A stretch of 64,000 nt of DNA from an uncultured Rhodoferax sp. (GCF_946221635.1 NZ_CAMIHB010000018.1:1-64000); one strand, 5' to 3'; shown: positions 1-9,218, numbered from the stretch's first letter. The notes: a model not told the origin generated them from the sequence alone. Made by a program: numbers and translations.

Positions 1-934
1 CGGCTTCGCGGGCGGGCTTGAGCCATTCGCGGGCGTCGAACTTCTCGGGGTTCTCCACCAGGAACTTGCGCACGGCGGCGGTCATGGCCATGCGGATGTC
101 GGTGTCGATGTTGACCTTGCGCACACCGAAGGGAATGGCACGCTGCACCTCTTCCACCGGCACGCCCCAGGTCTGGGGCATCTTGCCGCCGTACTGGTTG
201 ATGGCAGCCAGCAGTTCTTGCGGTACCGCACTGGAGCCGTGCATCACCAGATGGGTGTTGGGAATGCGGGCGTGGATTTCCTTGATGCGGTCGATCGCCA
301 AGATGTCGCCGGTGGGCTTGCGCGTGAACTTGTAGGCGCCGTGGCTGGTGCCGATGGCGATGGCCAGGGCGTCGAGCTGCGTGCGCTTGACGAAATCGGC
401 GGCTTGCTCGGGGTCGGTCAGCAGCTGTTCGCGCGTCATGATGGCGTCGGTGCCGTGGCCATCTTCCTTGTCACCCTGCATGGTTTCCAGCGAGCCCAGG
501 CAACCGAGTTCGCCTTCCACGGTGACGCCCAGCTTGTGCGCCAGGTCTACTACCTTGCGGGTAACGTCCACGTTGTACTCATAGCTGGCGATGGTCTTGC
601 CGTCGGCTTCCAGGCTGCCGTCCATCATGACGGAGCTGAAACCCAGATCGATCGCGCCTTGGCACACAGCCGGGCTCTGGCCGTGGTCCTGGTGCATCAC
701 CACGGGAATGGTGGGGTAGCTTTCCACAGCGGCCTGGATCAGGTGCTTGAGGAAGTGCTCCCCCGCGTATTTGCGGGCACCAGCGCTGGCCTGCATGATC
801 ACGGGGGCGCCGACTTCTTTGGCGGCCTCCATGATGGCCTGGACCTGCTCCAGGTTGTTGACGTTGAACGCGGGAATCGCGTAGTTGTGCATTGCCGCGT
901 GGTCGAGAAGCTCACGCATTGAGACGAGTGCCAT
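1..934 (-). CDS. fba: Fructose-bisphosphate aldolase, class II (3' end outside window)
   Basis: Cleaves fructose-1,6-bisphosphate to dihydroxyacetone phosphate and glyceraldehyde-3-phosphate in the cytoplasm, serving glycolysis, gluconeogenesis or the Calvin cycle. The reading frame starts [15 protein letters not shown] at 934 and stays open to the left edge, giving about 311 residues. Class II aldolases of the CbbA type have about 350, so the C-terminus is missing. Visible family motifs are the zinc/substrate segment [11 protein letters not shown] near residue 80, EGELGCLGS near 140 and GTSHGAYKF near 195. A GGGGA stretch 6-10 nt upstream serves as the ribosome site. It is the last gene of a pgk, pyk, fba series on this strand. 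A direct repeat lies about 40-60 bp upstream. The assignment is secure; whether it is a dedicated Calvin-cycle enzyme cannot be told here. Confidence 0.96.
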   Translation of the reverse strand, partial: MALVSMRELLDHAAMHNYAIPAFNVNNLEQVQAIMEAAKEVGAPVIMQASAGARKYAGEHFLKHLIQAAVESYPTIPVVMHQDHGQSPAVCQGAIDLGFSSVMMDGSLEADGKTIASYEYNVDVTRKVVDLAHKLGVTVEGELGCLGSLETMQGDKEDGHGTDAIMTREQLLTDPEQAADFVKRTQLDALAIAIGTSHGAYKFTRKPTGDILAIDRIKEIHARIPNTHLVMHGSSAVPQELLAAINQYGGKMPQTWGVPVEEVQRAIPFGVRKVNIDTDIRMAMTAAVRKFLVENPEKFDAREWLKPAREA

Positions 935-972
935 GGATAGTCCCCAGGAAGTTGAAAACTCGCACAGCGGTT

Positions 973-991
973 TTGGTAACCGCTTGGTAAC
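973..991. promoter_or_regulatory. Direct repeat TTGGTAAC-cgc-TTGGTAAC upstream of fba
   Basis: Two identical 8-bp units lie at 973-980 and 984-991, spaced 11 bp start to start, about one helical turn. They sit 40-57 bp upstream of the fba start codon, in its promoter region. The tandem arrangement suggests a regulator binding side by side on one face of the DNA, but no known operator was recognised. Confidence 0.4.
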
Positions 992-1041
992 TTGTACCGT
1001 TGCCGGGATTCTACCCGCTAGGGTTTACCCGCGATACGGGC

Positions 1042-1066
1042 AAAAGAAAGGGCCCCGCAGGGCCCT
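1042..1066 (-). terminator. Rho-independent terminator after pyk
   Basis: Read on the minus strand, AGGGCCC-TGCG-GGGCCCT forms a strong GC stem with a 4-nt loop and runs into TTTCTTTT. It lies 26 bp past the pyk stop codon and separates pyk from fba. Confidence 0.8.
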
Positions 1067-1091
1067 CGTCTGTCACATGCCGGATGGGGGG

Positions 1092-2525
1092 TCAGCTCAC
1101 CGCGCAGATCTTGAGCATATTGGTACCGCCGGGGGCGCCCATGGGTTCGCCGCAGGTGATGGCGTAGATATCGCCCTTTTGCACGATGCTGCGGCTCTTG
1201 AGGTGGCGCTCGGCATCCATCAAGGCGGTGTCGCGGTCGGCACTGGTACCCATGAGCAGGGGGCGCACATTGCGGTACAGCGTCATCTTGCGCTGGGTGG
1301 AGACCTTGGGCGTCAGTGCGTAGATGGGCACATGGATGAGGTGGCGGCTCATCCACAGCGCAGTGCTGCCGCTGTCGGTCATGGCCACGATGGCCTTGGC
1401 GCCCAGGTGGTGGGCGGTGAACAGCGCGCCCATGGCGATGGACTGGTCGATGCGGGTGAAGGTCTTGCCGGTGAAGTCAGAGTCCAGCTTGACGTGCTCG
1501 CTGCCTTCGGCGGCGACACAGATCTTGGCCATCTCGACCACGGTTTCCAGGGGGTACTTGCCGGCGGCGGTTTCGGCCGACAGCATCACGGCGTCGGTAC
1601 CGTCCAGCACGGCGTTGGCCACATCGCTCACCTCGGCACGGGTGGGCACGGGGTTGGTGATCATGGACTCCATCATCTGCGTGGCGGTGATGACGACCTT
1701 GTCGTGCTCACGGGCCAGCTTGATCATGTGTTTCTGCAGCGCAGGTACCGCCGCGTTACCGACTTCCACGGCGAGGTCGCCGCGGGCCACCATGATGCCG
1801 TCGGAGGCCAGCAGGATTTCTTCCAGCTTGGGGATCGCCTCGGCACGCTCGATCTTGGCGATCAGGCCGGGCTTGTGGTTGTACTCGGCGGCGGCCACGT
1901 TGCAGAGCTGGCGCGCCATTTCCATGTCGGTGGCATTCTTGGGGAAGCTCACCGCCACGTAATCGGCCTGGAAACTCATGGCGGTGCGGATGTCTTCCAT
2001 GTCCTTGCCGGTCAGGGCGGGGGCGGTCAGGCCGCCGCCCTGCTTGTTGATGCCCTTGTTGTTGGAGAGCTCGCCACCGAGCTTGACGGTGGTGTGCACC
2101 TGCTCGCCCACCACGGCGTCCACGGTGATGACGATGAGGCCGTCGTTGAGCAGGAGCACATCGCCGGCTTTCACTTCCTGCGGCAGGGACTTGTAGTCCA
2201 GGCCCACGGCGTTGATGTCGCCCAGCTCAGTACGGGCGGCATCCAGGACGAATTTCTGGCCGGGCTCCAGGAAGACCTTGCCTTCGGCAAACTTGCCCAC
2301 GCGGATCTTGGGGCCCTGCAGGTCGGCCATGATGGCCACTTCGCGGCCGGCACGCTGGGCGGCTTCGCGCACCAGGCGGGCGCGGTCGATATGGTCTTGC
2401 GCCTTGCCGTGGCTGAAGTTCAGGCGCACCACGTTGACGCCAGCGCGGATCATCTGCTCCAGGATGGCGGCATCGCTGGAGGCGGGGCCAAGGGTGGCAA
2501 CGATTTTGGTGGCACGGCGGGGCAT
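1092..2525 (-). CDS. pyk: Pyruvate kinase
   Basis: Transfers phosphate from phosphoenolpyruvate to ADP, giving pyruvate and ATP (last step of glycolysis). The protein is 477 residues, normal for bacterial type II pyruvate kinases. The N-terminal MPRRATKIVATLGPAS, the substrate segment RLNFSHG near residue 39, and the active-site signature IMVARGDLAVEVG near 225, with its lysine in LIAKIERAEA just before, are all present. A further ATG lies seven codons upstream at 2546, but an AGGAGA ribosome site 7 nt before 2525 and the family N-terminus favour the shorter start. A strong terminator follows. Neighbouring pgk and fba make this a lower-glycolysis block. Confidence 0.97.
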   Translation of the reverse strand: MPRRATKIVATLGPASSDAAILEQMIRAGVNVVRLNFSHGKAQDHIDRARLVREAAQRAGREVAIMADLQGPKIRVGKFAEGKVFLEPGQKFVLDAARTELGDINAVGLDYKSLPQEVKAGDVLLLNDGLIVITVDAVVGEQVHTTVKLGGELSNNKGINKQGGGLTAPALTGKDMEDIRTAMSFQADYVAVSFPKNATDMEMARQLCNVAAAEYNHKPGLIAKIERAEAIPKLEEILLASDGIMVARGDLAVEVGNAAVPALQKHMIKLAREHDKVVITATQMMESMITNPVPTRAEVSDVANAVLDGTDAVMLSAETAAGKYPLETVVEMAKICVAAEGSEHVKLDSDFTGKTFTRIDQSIAMGALFTAHHLGAKAIVAMTDSGSTALWMSRHLIHVPIYALTPKVSTQRKMTLYRNVRPLLMGTSADRDTALMDAERHLKSRSIVQKGDIYAITCGEPMGAPGGTNMLKICAVS

Positions 2526-2604
2526 GGAACGGTCTCCTAGAGTCATTGACCTATTCTCACACGTAAGCTCCTGTAAGAGTTACAGCGCAGGCACAAGAAG
2601 CACA

Positions 2605-2638
2605 AAGGCACTTTCAGCCTTGCAGCCAAAAGTGCCTT
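2605..2638 (-). terminator. Probable terminator hairpin after pgk
   Basis: A perfect 10-bp inverted repeat (AAGGCACTTT / AAAGTGCCTT) with a 14-nt loop lies 46 bp past the pgk stop. On the minus strand it is followed by a pyrimidine-rich tract (TTGTGCTTCTT) rather than a clean T run. It could also act as a processing hairpin in a pgk-pyk transcript. Confidence 0.5.
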
Positions 2639-2673
2639 CAGCCCGCACAGAATGTGCGCAAGCAGCTATCAGA
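2639..2673 (+). repeat. Dispersed GCTAT-hairpin repeat, copy 1 (pgk 3' flank)
   Basis: Carries the family layout: a CCCGCA box, 16 nt ending TGCGCAAGC, then AGCTAT, 7 nt, and GTAGCAA. It lies immediately downstream of the pgk stop codon, 11 bp short of it. See the findings for the whole family. Confidence 0.75.
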
Positions 2674-2683
2674 AGTGTAGCAA

Positions 2684-3877
2684 TCAGCCGGCGGCGCGCT
2701 TGCTCAGGATCTCAAAGGCGGGCAGGGTCTTGCCCTCCAGCACTTCCAGGAAGGCGCCGCCGCCGGTGCTGATGTAACCGACCTGTTTCTCGATGCCGTA
2801 CTTGGCAATGGCCGCCAGCGTGTCGCCGCCACCGGCGATGGAGAAGGCGCTGGACTCGGCGATCGCCTGGGCGATCACCTTGGTGCCGTTCTCGAACGCG
2901 GCGAACTCGAACACGCCCACGGGGCCGTTCCAGACAATGGTGCCGGCCTGCTTGAGCTGGGCGGCGAGCTTGGCCGCGGTTTCAGGGCCAATGTCCAGAA
3001 TCAGGTCATCGTCCGCCACTTCGGTGGCTTTCTTGACGGTGGCGGGCGCGTCCGCGGCAAAGGTCTTGGCCACCACCACATCGGTGGGAATCGGCACCTC
3101 GGCGCCACGCGCCTTCATGGCTTCGATCACCGCGGTGGCTTCGGCCAGCAGGTCGGGCTCGGCCAGACTCTTGCCGATCTTCAGGCCGGCGGCCAGCATG
3201 AAGGTGTTGGCAATGCCGCCGCCCACGATGAGCTGGTCCACATTGGCGGCCAGGCTCTTGAGGATGGTAAGCTTGGTGGACACCTTGGAGCCGGCCACGA
3301 TGGCGGCCAGCGGACGCTTGGGGTTGGCCAGGGCCTTGGAGATCGCGTCGATCTCGGCGGCCAGGAGCGGGCCGGCGCAGGCCACGGGAGCAAACTGGGC
3401 AATGCCGTAGGTGGTGCCTTCGGCGCGGTGGGCGGTGCCAAAGGCGTCGTGCACAAAGATGTCGCACAGGGCGGCCATCTTCTTGCTCAGTTCTTCGCTG
3501 CACTTCTTTTCGCCCTTGTTGACGCGGCAGTTTTCCAGCATCACGAGCTGGCCGGGCTTCACCTCCACGCCTTCGGTCCAGTTGGCCAGCACGGGAATCT
3601 CGCGGCCCATGAGTTCGCCCATGCGCTTGGCCACCGGGGCCAGGGAATCTTCGGGCTTGAACTCGCCTTCGGTGGGGCGGCCCAGGTGGCTGGTCACCAT
3701 GACGGCGGCACCGGCCTGGAGGGCCAGTTCAATGGCGGGCACCGAGGCGCGGATGCGGGTGTCTTCGGTGATGTTGCCGGCGTCGTCCTGCGGCACATTC
3801 AGGTCGGCACGGATGAAGACGCGCTTGCCGGCGACTTGGCCTTGGGCCACCAGATCGGAGAAACGGATCACTTGCAT
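2684..3877 (-). CDS. pgk: Phosphoglycerate kinase
   Basis: Interconverts 1,3-bisphosphoglycerate plus ADP with 3-phosphoglycerate plus ATP in glycolysis and the Calvin cycle. The protein is 397 residues, typical for the family. Key segments are [13 protein letters not shown] near residue 17, TSHLGRPT near 58, the hinge/nucleotide segment [17 protein letters not shown] near 195, and the C-terminal GGGDTLAA loop with FSTGGGA-like STGGGAFLE. The frame extends 36 codons upstream, but MQVIRFSDL with a GAGG site about 10 nt before it matches the family start. It is followed by a repeat element and a hairpin, then pyk on the same strand. Confidence 0.97.
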   Translation of the reverse strand: MQVIRFSDLVAQGQVAGKRVFIRADLNVPQDDAGNITEDTRIRASVPAIELALQAGAAVMVTSHLGRPTEGEFKPEDSLAPVAKRMGELMGREIPVLANWTEGVEVKPGQLVMLENCRVNKGEKKCSEELSKKMAALCDIFVHDAFGTAHRAEGTTYGIAQFAPVACAGPLLAAEIDAISKALANPKRPLAAIVAGSKVSTKLTILKSLAANVDQLIVGGGIANTFMLAAGLKIGKSLAEPDLLAEATAVIEAMKARGAEVPIPTDVVVAKTFAADAPATVKKATEVADDDLILDIGPETAAKLAAQLKQAGTIVWNGPVGVFEFAAFENGTKVIAQAIAESSAFSIAGGGDTLAAIAKYGIEKQVGYISTGGGAFLEVLEGKTLPAFEILSKRAAG

Positions 3878-3994
3878 GGGGAAACCTCGGTTCGGAAAGT
3901 TAAAAGGCGCGCAACAGTGCGGCAACTGCCGGCATTGTAGAAGTGGGGAACTCGCCGTTGACCTGACGACTGCTTGTTCCCGCAACGTAACCGG

Positions 3995-4363
3995 CTACCA
4001 GCCCAGGCCGATATGCAGGGGCAAGTAGACCGCCATGCCCGAGGCAATGGTGCCCAGCACCGCCTGCCCTGCCCCGCGCCGCCAGACGAAAAAAGCCAGT
4101 CCGGCCGCCACGGCATAGAGGCGCGCGTCCTTGAGCGTGTGGATGAGCTGGCCCTGGGACATGACGATCTCGGGCACGATGACCGCAGACAGCGCCGCAA
4201 TGGGCGCGTACTGCAGGCCGCGCTGGGCCCAGGCGGGCAGCGACCAGTCCTTGTCGGTGATGAAGAAGAAAGAGCGCGCAATCACCGTCACGCAAGCCAG
4301 GCCGGCCGTGGTCAGCAGGGTCCAGCCATCGGTGGCGCCCACGAAGAAACTGTCCAGGCTCAT
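3995..4363 (-). CDS. azlD: AzlD-type branched-chain amino acid export subunit
   Basis: A small membrane protein of 122 residues, as usual for AzlD, with about four hydrophobic segments. It is the partner of AzlC in exporters of branched-chain amino acids (in Bacillus the pair confers azaleucine resistance). Its ATG overlaps the azlC stop codon in an ATGA arrangement, so the two are translationally coupled. Sequence landmarks are FVVWRR-like FFVWRRGAGQAVLGTIASG near the C-terminus and KDWSLPAWAQRGLQYAP in the middle, typical of this family. The substrate is inferred from family membership only. Confidence 0.88.
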   Translation of the reverse strand: MSLDSFFVGATDGWTLLTTAGLACVTVIARSFFFITDKDWSLPAWAQRGLQYAPIAALSAVIVPEIVMSQGQLIHTLKDARLYAVAAGLAFFVWRRGAGQAVLGTIASGMAVYLPLHIGLGW

Positions 4364-5112
4364 GCGGGGTCCTTGGGCGCGGGGTGGGGCCGGTGCGAGG
4401 TGTCGGGCCGCTTGTCCAGCAACAGGCAGACCGTCACCGCCACGGCAATCGCCACCAGGATATTGAGCTTGAGCGGCAACGCAAACGCCGCCACGCCGGC
4501 CGCCCCGGCCACGCCCGCCGACACCCAGCGCAGACGGCTGGTGGCCAGCGACGCCATCATGCCCACCAGGGCCAGGATGCCCGCAAAACCCAGGCCCCAG
4601 GAGGTGGGCACGAAGTTGGCCAGCACCACGCCCAGCACGCTGCAGCAGGTCCAGCTGAACCAGTTGATGCCACCGTTGCCGGCCAGGTAGGCCATCTGCT
4701 CGGCACGCTCTTCGTCGGTCCGGCCGGGATGGGCAAACTGCTTGACGAAGAGCACATAGGTCAGGTCGGCCGACAGGTAACCGGTCACGAGACGCTGCCA
4801 GCGCGGCAGGTGCATGAGGTAGGGCCGCATGTGCGCGCTGAACACCACAAAGCGCAGGTTCACGCAGAACCCCGTTACCAGAATGATCCACGCAGGCGCC
4901 CCGGCCATGAGCAGCGGAATGGCGGCCAGTTGCGAACTGCCGGCAAACACGGTCAGCGCCATGAAGAGGGCCTCCACCGTGCTCATGCCGGACTTGACCA
5001 TGGCCACGCCCGTCATCAGCCCCCAGGCCGCAATGCCGGGCGCCACGCCCAGCATGTCCTCGAAGCCGCGGCGGAAGGCCGGGTGACTGTAGTTGCTGCG
5101 CAGGAAGAACAT
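4360..5112 (-). CDS. azlC: AzlC family branched-chain amino acid exporter
   Basis: Integral membrane protein of 250 residues, large subunit of an AzlCD exporter. Family hallmarks are RRGFEDMLGVAPGIAAWG near the N-terminus, FAGSSQLAA near residue 55, and VNLRFVVFSAHMRPYL near 85. Five to six hydrophobic helices follow, then a hydrophilic tail. It sits between fmt and azlD: its ATG overlaps the fmt TGA by one base and its stop overlaps azlD, so def, fmt, azlC and azlD read as one operon. The link between formyl-methionine enzymes and an amino acid exporter is a local gene order and need not be functional. Confidence 0.93.
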   Translation of the reverse strand: MFFLRSNYSHPAFRRGFEDMLGVAPGIAAWGLMTGVAMVKSGMSTVEALFMALTVFAGSSQLAAIPLLMAGAPAWIILVTGFCVNLRFVVFSAHMRPYLMHLPRWQRLVTGYLSADLTYVLFVKQFAHPGRTDEERAEQMAYLAGNGGINWFSWTCCSVLGVVLANFVPTSWGLGFAGILALVGMMASLATSRLRWVSAGVAGAAGVAAFALPLKLNILVAIAVAVTVCLLLDKRPDTSHRPHPAPKDPA

Positions 5113-6107
5113 CAGCGGGCGTCGGCTTGCCCTGCGGCGGGCAGTTCAAAGCGCTGGCCCACCTGCAGCGGGCAGCCGCGCAGGAACTCGGCCACCGGCA
5201 GGCGCTTGCCTCCGGGACGTTGCAGCTCGGTCAGAATCGCTACAGAATTCATAGCTGCCACCGCAATACCCTCGGGGGCTAGCGCCAGAATTTGCCCATA
5301 TTCGCCGCCAGCCGGCCCGTCACCGACACGCGCGCCCCAAACCTTGATGACCTCCCCGCCCAGCACGGTACTGGCCCCAGGGAAGGGGTTGAAGGCGCGC
5401 ACGCGGCGCACCAGGGTGGCCGCGTCCAGGCGCCAGTCCAGCGGCGCCTCGTCCTTCTCGATCTTGTGGGCGTAGGTCACACCCGCTTCGGGCTGTTGCA
5501 CCGGCTGCAGGGCGCCCTGCGCGGCCTGGTCCAGGGCCTGCACGATCATGGTTGCGCCCAGGTCCGCCACCTTGTCGTGCAAGGTCGCCGTGGTGTCGCT
5601 GTCCAGAATCGGCAGGGCCTGCTTGAGCAGCATGTCGCCGGTATCCAGCCCCACATCCATCTGCATGATGGTGACGCCGGTTTCCGCATCGCCGACTTCA
5701 ATGGCGCGGTGGATGGGCGCGGCACCGCGCCAGCGCGGCAGCAGGGAGCCGTGGATGTTCAAACAGCCGAATTTGCCGTCGGCCGCCATGTCGTCGAGCA
5801 CCCATTGCGGCAGGATCAAACCGTAGGCGGCCACCACCATGACATCGGCCTGCGCGTCGGCAATGGCCTGGCGCGCGGTGGCGGCATCTTCGGGGTACTT
5901 GCCATCCAGACGCAGGCTGCGCGGCTGGGCCACGGGAATGCTGTGGGCCAGGGCAAACTGCTTGACGTTGGATGCCTGCAGCTTCATGCCGCGGCCGGCC
6001 GGCCGGTCGGGCTGGCTCAGCACCAGGGCGATGGTGTGGCCCGCAGCGTGCAGTCGCTCCAGCGCGACCCGGGCGAACTCGGGTGTACCGGCGAAGATGA
6101 CTCTCAA
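5112..6107 (-). CDS. fmt: Methionyl-tRNA formyltransferase
   Basis: Formylates the initiator methionyl-tRNA using 10-formyltetrahydrofolate. The protein is 331 residues, slightly over the usual 310-320. [16 protein letters not shown] opens the N-terminal Rossmann domain. The catalytic segment [16 protein letters not shown], with the folate-enzyme N-H-D triad (aspartate in DTGD), lies near 110-150, and the C-terminal OB-fold begins near 215. Residues of the C-terminal domain, [19 protein letters not shown], are encoded by a dispersed repeat copy (5237-5290) and align with the usual strand-rich part of the OB-fold. Its start overlaps the def stop and its stop overlaps azlC. Confidence 0.96.
   Translation of the reverse strand: MRVIFAGTPEFARVALERLHAAGHTIALVLSQPDRPAGRGMKLQASNVKQFALAHSIPVAQPRSLRLDGKYPEDAATARQAIADAQADVMVVAAYGLILPQWVLDDMAADGKFGCLNIHGSLLPRWRGAAPIHRAIEVGDAETGVTIMQMDVGLDTGDMLLKQALPILDSDTTATLHDKVADLGATMIVQALDQAAQGALQPVQQPEAGVTYAHKIEKDEAPLDWRLDAATLVRRVRAFNPFPGASTVLGGEVIKVWGARVGDGPAGGEYGQILALAPEGIAVAAMNSVAILTELQRPGGKRLPVAEFLRGCPLQVGQRFELPAAGQADAR
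5237..5290 (-). repeat. Dispersed GCTAT-hairpin repeat, copy 2 (inside fmt)
   Basis: On the minus strand it reads CTAGCCCCCG, then 16 nt ending TGCGGTGGC, then AGCTAT, 7 nt and GTAGCG, the same spacing as intergenic copies. It runs in the fmt coding direction and keeps the reading frame open. Confidence 0.7.
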
Positions 6108-6613
6108 CGCCGGGCCTCGCGCTGGGCCTTGACCATCTTGGTCTTGATGCGGTTGCGCTTGAGGGGGGAGAGGTACTCGACGAAGACCTTGCCCATGAGG
6201 TGGTCCATCTCATGCTGGATGCAGACGGCCAGCAGGCCATCGGCTTCGATCACACGGCTATGGCCCTTTTCATCCAGCGCCTTGACGCGCACGGCGTCAA
6301 AACGGGTCACACCATCGTAGATGCCGGGCACGGAGAGACAGCCTTCCTCGTTGAGGTGGGTGCCTTCGCTGGTCCAGACCAGCTCGGGGTTGATGAGCAC
6401 CATGGCCTGGTCGCGCTCTTCGGACACGTCAATGACGATCAGGCGCTCATGCACATCCACCTGCGTGGCGGCCAGGCCGATGCCCTTGGCGTCGTACATG
6501 GTCTCCAGCATGTCGGCAGCGAGCTGCTGGATGCGGGCGTCCACCGCAGCCACGGGTTGGGCCACGGTATGGAGTTTGGGATCGGGGTAGCAAAGAATCG
6601 GGAGTAAAGCCAT
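6104..6613 (-). CDS. def: Peptide deformylase
   Basis: Removes the formyl group from nascent proteins; a metal-dependent hydrolase. The protein is 169 residues. The three family motifs are present: GIGLAATQ near residue 44, EEGCLSVP near 90 and the metal-binding QHEMDHL near 134. An upstream in-frame start at 6697 exists, but [12 protein letters not shown] is the normal N-terminus and has an AAGAAG site before it. Its stop codon overlaps the fmt start (ATGA-type coupling), matching the usual def-fmt operon. A LysM-dprA transcription unit runs divergently. Confidence 0.97.
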   Translation of the reverse strand: MALLPILCYPDPKLHTVAQPVAAVDARIQQLAADMLETMYDAKGIGLAATQVDVHERLIVIDVSEERDQAMVLINPELVWTSEGTHLNEEGCLSVPGIYDGVTRFDAVRVKALDEKGHSRVIEADGLLAVCIQHEMDHLMGKVFVEYLSPLKRNRIKTKMVKAQREARR

Positions 6614-6754
6614 GGGAACTTCTTCAAAGATGTGGCTATTTTCGCCACTTTTACGATTGCTTGCACCGTCACCAGGCCAAAAACGTTGCCGAATCAAGGG
6701 CTTGAGCGCAAAATCGCGCGTAAATTATCAAGTTCCTTCACCGATTCGCACCCT

Positions 6755-7966
6755 ATGACGACACACCTGATGGCGAAATCCCGCGTGGCGCTTGCCGCCG
6801 TAGCCGTACTGGCCGGCACCTTGGCAGCCCCCGGCGCCTGGGCGCAGAACTTCCCGATCTCTGCGGCCCAGAAGCAAACCGCCAACGATGTCGCCCAGAA
6901 AGGTGTGCCCCTCAGCGAACTGGCGCCCAACGCCCCCGACCGTTACACCGTCAAGAGCGGAGACACCCTGTGGGATATCTCCAAGTTGTTCCTCAAGAGC
7001 CCCTGGCGCTGGCCCGAGCTCTGGGGCATGAACCTCAACGACATCAAGAACCCCCACCGCATTTACCCCGGACAGGTGCTGATCCTGGAGCGCCTGGGTG
7101 ACAAGGCCACCCTGCGCGTGGCCGGCGGCGCCAGCGACGGCGCCAGCCCGGACACGGTGCGCGTCACGCCCCGCACCCGCTACGAAGCCTTGGCCGACCT
7201 GGCCCTGCCCGCCCTCAAGACCCGCGTGATCGAGGCCTTCCTGGCCGAGCCCATGATTGTGGATGCCACGACGCTGCAAGGCGCGCCGCGCATTGTGTCG
7301 ACCCAGGAAGGTCGCGTGCTCCTGACCCGCGGCGACCGGGCCTATGTGCGGGGTTCCACCGCCCCCCTGCTCGACGACCAGCCCAAGCAACAGCAATTCC
7401 GCGTATTCCGCGACGCCACGCCGCTGAAGGACCCGGTCACCGCCGAGATCCTGGGCTATGAGGCCCATTACGTGGGCAAGGCCGTGCTGGTGCGCGGCGA
7501 GAGCACGACCGAGGTCGAGGGTGAAAAAGGCAAGGTCAGCAGCGCCATCGTGCCCGCCACCGTCGATATCGTGACCGCCAAGAGCGAGATGCGGGTGGGC
7601 GACCGCATGCTCCCCGAACCCGCCCGGGAAATCAACAGCTACACCCCGCACGCTCCCGCCACGCCGGTGGTGGCGCGCATTGTCTCGGTCTATGGTGATG
7701 CCGTGGTCAACGCCGGCCAGAACCAGGTCGTGGTCATCAACCATGGCACCCGGGACGGCATGGAGCCCGGCCACGTGCTGGCCATCCTCAAGGACGGCGC
7801 GCGCCTGATTGACAAGTCGGACGAGAGCAAACCCCTGATGAAGCTGCCCGACGAGCGCAACGGCCTGCTCATGGTGTTCCGCACCTTTGACCGCGTGTCC
7901 TACGCACTGATCCTGGAAATCACCGACAGCGTGCGCGTGGGCGACCGGCTGGTCAATCCGCGCTGA
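6755..7966 (+). CDS. LysM peptidoglycan-binding domain protein, exported
   Basis: A secreted or periplasmic protein of 403 residues. A signal peptide is visible, with positive residues then LAAVAVLAGTLAAPGAWA and cleavage near residue 30. A single LysM domain (DRYTVKSGDTLWDISKLF ... NPHRIYPGQVLIL) at about residues 57-105 binds peptidoglycan. The remaining 300 residues have no motif I recognise. A second ATG at 6770 would shorten it by five residues. Its placement before dprA and divergent from def-fmt is conserved in betaproteobacteria. The role is unproven; a cell-wall function is the natural inference. Confidence 0.88.
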   Translation: MTTHLMAKSRVALAAVAVLAGTLAAPGAWAQNFPISAAQKQTANDVAQKGVPLSELAPNAPDRYTVKSGDTLWDISKLFLKSPWRWPELWGMNLNDIKNPHRIYPGQVLILERLGDKATLRVAGGASDGASPDTVRVTPRTRYEALADLALPALKTRVIEAFLAEPMIVDATTLQGAPRIVSTQEGRVLLTRGDRAYVRGSTAPLLDDQPKQQQFRVFRDATPLKDPVTAEILGYEAHYVGKAVLVRGESTTEVEGEKGKVSSAIVPATVDIVTAKSEMRVGDRMLPEPAREINSYTPHAPATPVVARIVSVYGDAVVNAGQNQVVVINHGTRDGMEPGHVLAILKDGARLIDKSDESKPLMKLPDERNGLLMVFRTFDRVSYALILEITDSVRVGDRLVNPR

Positions 7967-7989
7967 GCCCCCGGCCGAGGGCTGCACAC

Positions 7990-9150
7990 GTGGAGCGCGA
8001 CGAACTCTCCGCTTGGCTGCGCCTGCAGCTGACACCCGGCGTGGGCAGCGCCAGCGCCCGCAAGCTGCTGGGCCGGTTTGGCCTGCCGCCCCAGATCTTT
8101 GCCCAGACGGCCGCCAGTTTGTCGGAATGCGTGAGCCAACGCCAGGCCCAGGCCTTGCTGACGCCGCCTGAAGGCCTGGAGGATCTGCTGCAAACGACCT
8201 GGGAATGGCTGCAGCACAACCTCCGGCAGCGCCATGTGCTGCCGCTCGGCGACCCCTGCTATCCGGCGAGCCTGCTCAATATTGAAGACCCGCCCCTGCT
8301 GCTCTACGTCCTGGGCGATGCAGAGCATCTGGGACAGGGCTGGCAGCGCAGTGCGAACACGCGTATCGCCGTGGTCGGCAGCCGCAACCCCACCGCCCAG
8401 GGCGTGTCCAATGCGCGCCAGTTCTCCCAGACCCTGGCCCAGGCCGGCCTGACCGTGGTGTCCGGCCTGGCACTGGGCATCGACGGTGCGGCCCATGAAG
8501 GTGCACTGGAAGGTGCCGCCCCCGATCAGCTCGCCACCATCGCGGTCGTCGGCACCGGGCTGGACCGGGTCTACCCCAAGGCCCATTTCCAGCTCGCCCA
8601 CCGCATTGCCCAGCAAGGCCTGCTGATCAGCGAGTACCCCCTGGGCACGCCGCCGCTGTCGGAGAATTTTCCGCGCCGCAACCGCATCATCTCGGGCCTG
8701 TCCCAGGCCACCCTGGTCGTGGAGGCTGCGCTGCAGTCCGGTTCGCTGATCACCGCGCGTCTGGCAGTGGAACAGGGCAAGGATGTCTTCGCCATCCCTG
8801 GCTCCATCCACGCCACCCAGGCCCGCGGTTGCCACGCGCTGATCAAGCAGGGCGCCAAACTGGTGGAAAGCGCGCAGGACATCCTGGAAGAATTTGCGCT
8901 CCCCAGCGGCGGTGAATCTGCTATCGATTTAGGAGCTGCCGGCGCAATGGATACGGGGGCCAATGCCCTATCTGACCCAGAAACGGCCGTGCTGGACGCC
9001 TTGGCGTTCGAACCTGCCAGCCTGGACGCCCTGCAGGCCCGCACCGGGCTGGACACGGCCAGCCTGCAAGCCCTGTTGATGGGTCTGGAGCTGCAGGGCC
9101 ATGTCGCCCGACTGCCGGGCGGCCGCTTCCAGCGGCAGGCGCGCGCCTAA
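7990..9150 (+). CDS. dprA: DNA-processing protein DprA/Smf
   Basis: Binds incoming single-stranded DNA and loads RecA during natural transformation. The protein is 386 residues with a GTG start, preceded by a GAGGG site and 23 bp after the LysM gene. An N-terminal helical (SAM-like) part precedes the Rossmann core, which shows VVGSRNPTAQG near 130, SGLALGIDGAAHEGAL near 158, SEYPLGTPP near 215 and FPRRNRIISGLS just after. A C-terminal winged-helix domain follows residue 330. The linker between core and winged helix (about 308-326) is encoded by a dispersed repeat copy in antisense orientation. A terminator follows. Confidence 0.95.
   Translation: MERDELSAWLRLQLTPGVGSASARKLLGRFGLPPQIFAQTAASLSECVSQRQAQALLTPPEGLEDLLQTTWEWLQHNLRQRHVLPLGDPCYPASLLNIEDPPLLLYVLGDAEHLGQGWQRSANTRIAVVGSRNPTAQGVSNARQFSQTLAQAGLTVVSGLALGIDGAAHEGALEGAAPDQLATIAVVGTGLDRVYPKAHFQLAHRIAQQGLLISEYPLGTPPLSENFPRRNRIISGLSQATLVVEAALQSGSLITARLAVEQGKDVFAIPGSIHATQARGCHALIKQGAKLVESAQDILEEFALPSGGESAIDLGAAGAMDTGANALSDPETAVLDALAFEPASLDALQARTGLDTASLQALLMGLELQGHVARLPGGRFQRQARA
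8917..8967 (-). repeat. Dispersed GCTAT-hairpin repeat, copy 3 (inside dprA)
   Basis: Read on the minus strand: GGCCCCCG, 16 nt ending TGCGCCGGC, AGCTCC, 7 nt, GATAGCAGA. The spacing is that of the other copies. Orientation is opposite to dprA, and it lies in the linker before the C-terminal winged helix. Confidence 0.75.
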
Positions 9151-9172
9151 ACGCCGGAAAAGCGGGGCAGTT

Positions 9173-9199
9173 CGCACCGGGCCGGTGCGGCCGTTTTTT
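9173..9199 (+). terminator. Terminator between dprA and smg
   Basis: GCACCG-GGC-CGGTGC hairpin followed a few bases later by six T residues. It lies 23 bp past the dprA stop and only 20 bp before the smg start, so smg depends on readthrough or on a promoter inside this short gap. Confidence 0.6.
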
Positions 9200-9218
9200 C
9201 TGCGCTATATTGCCCTTC

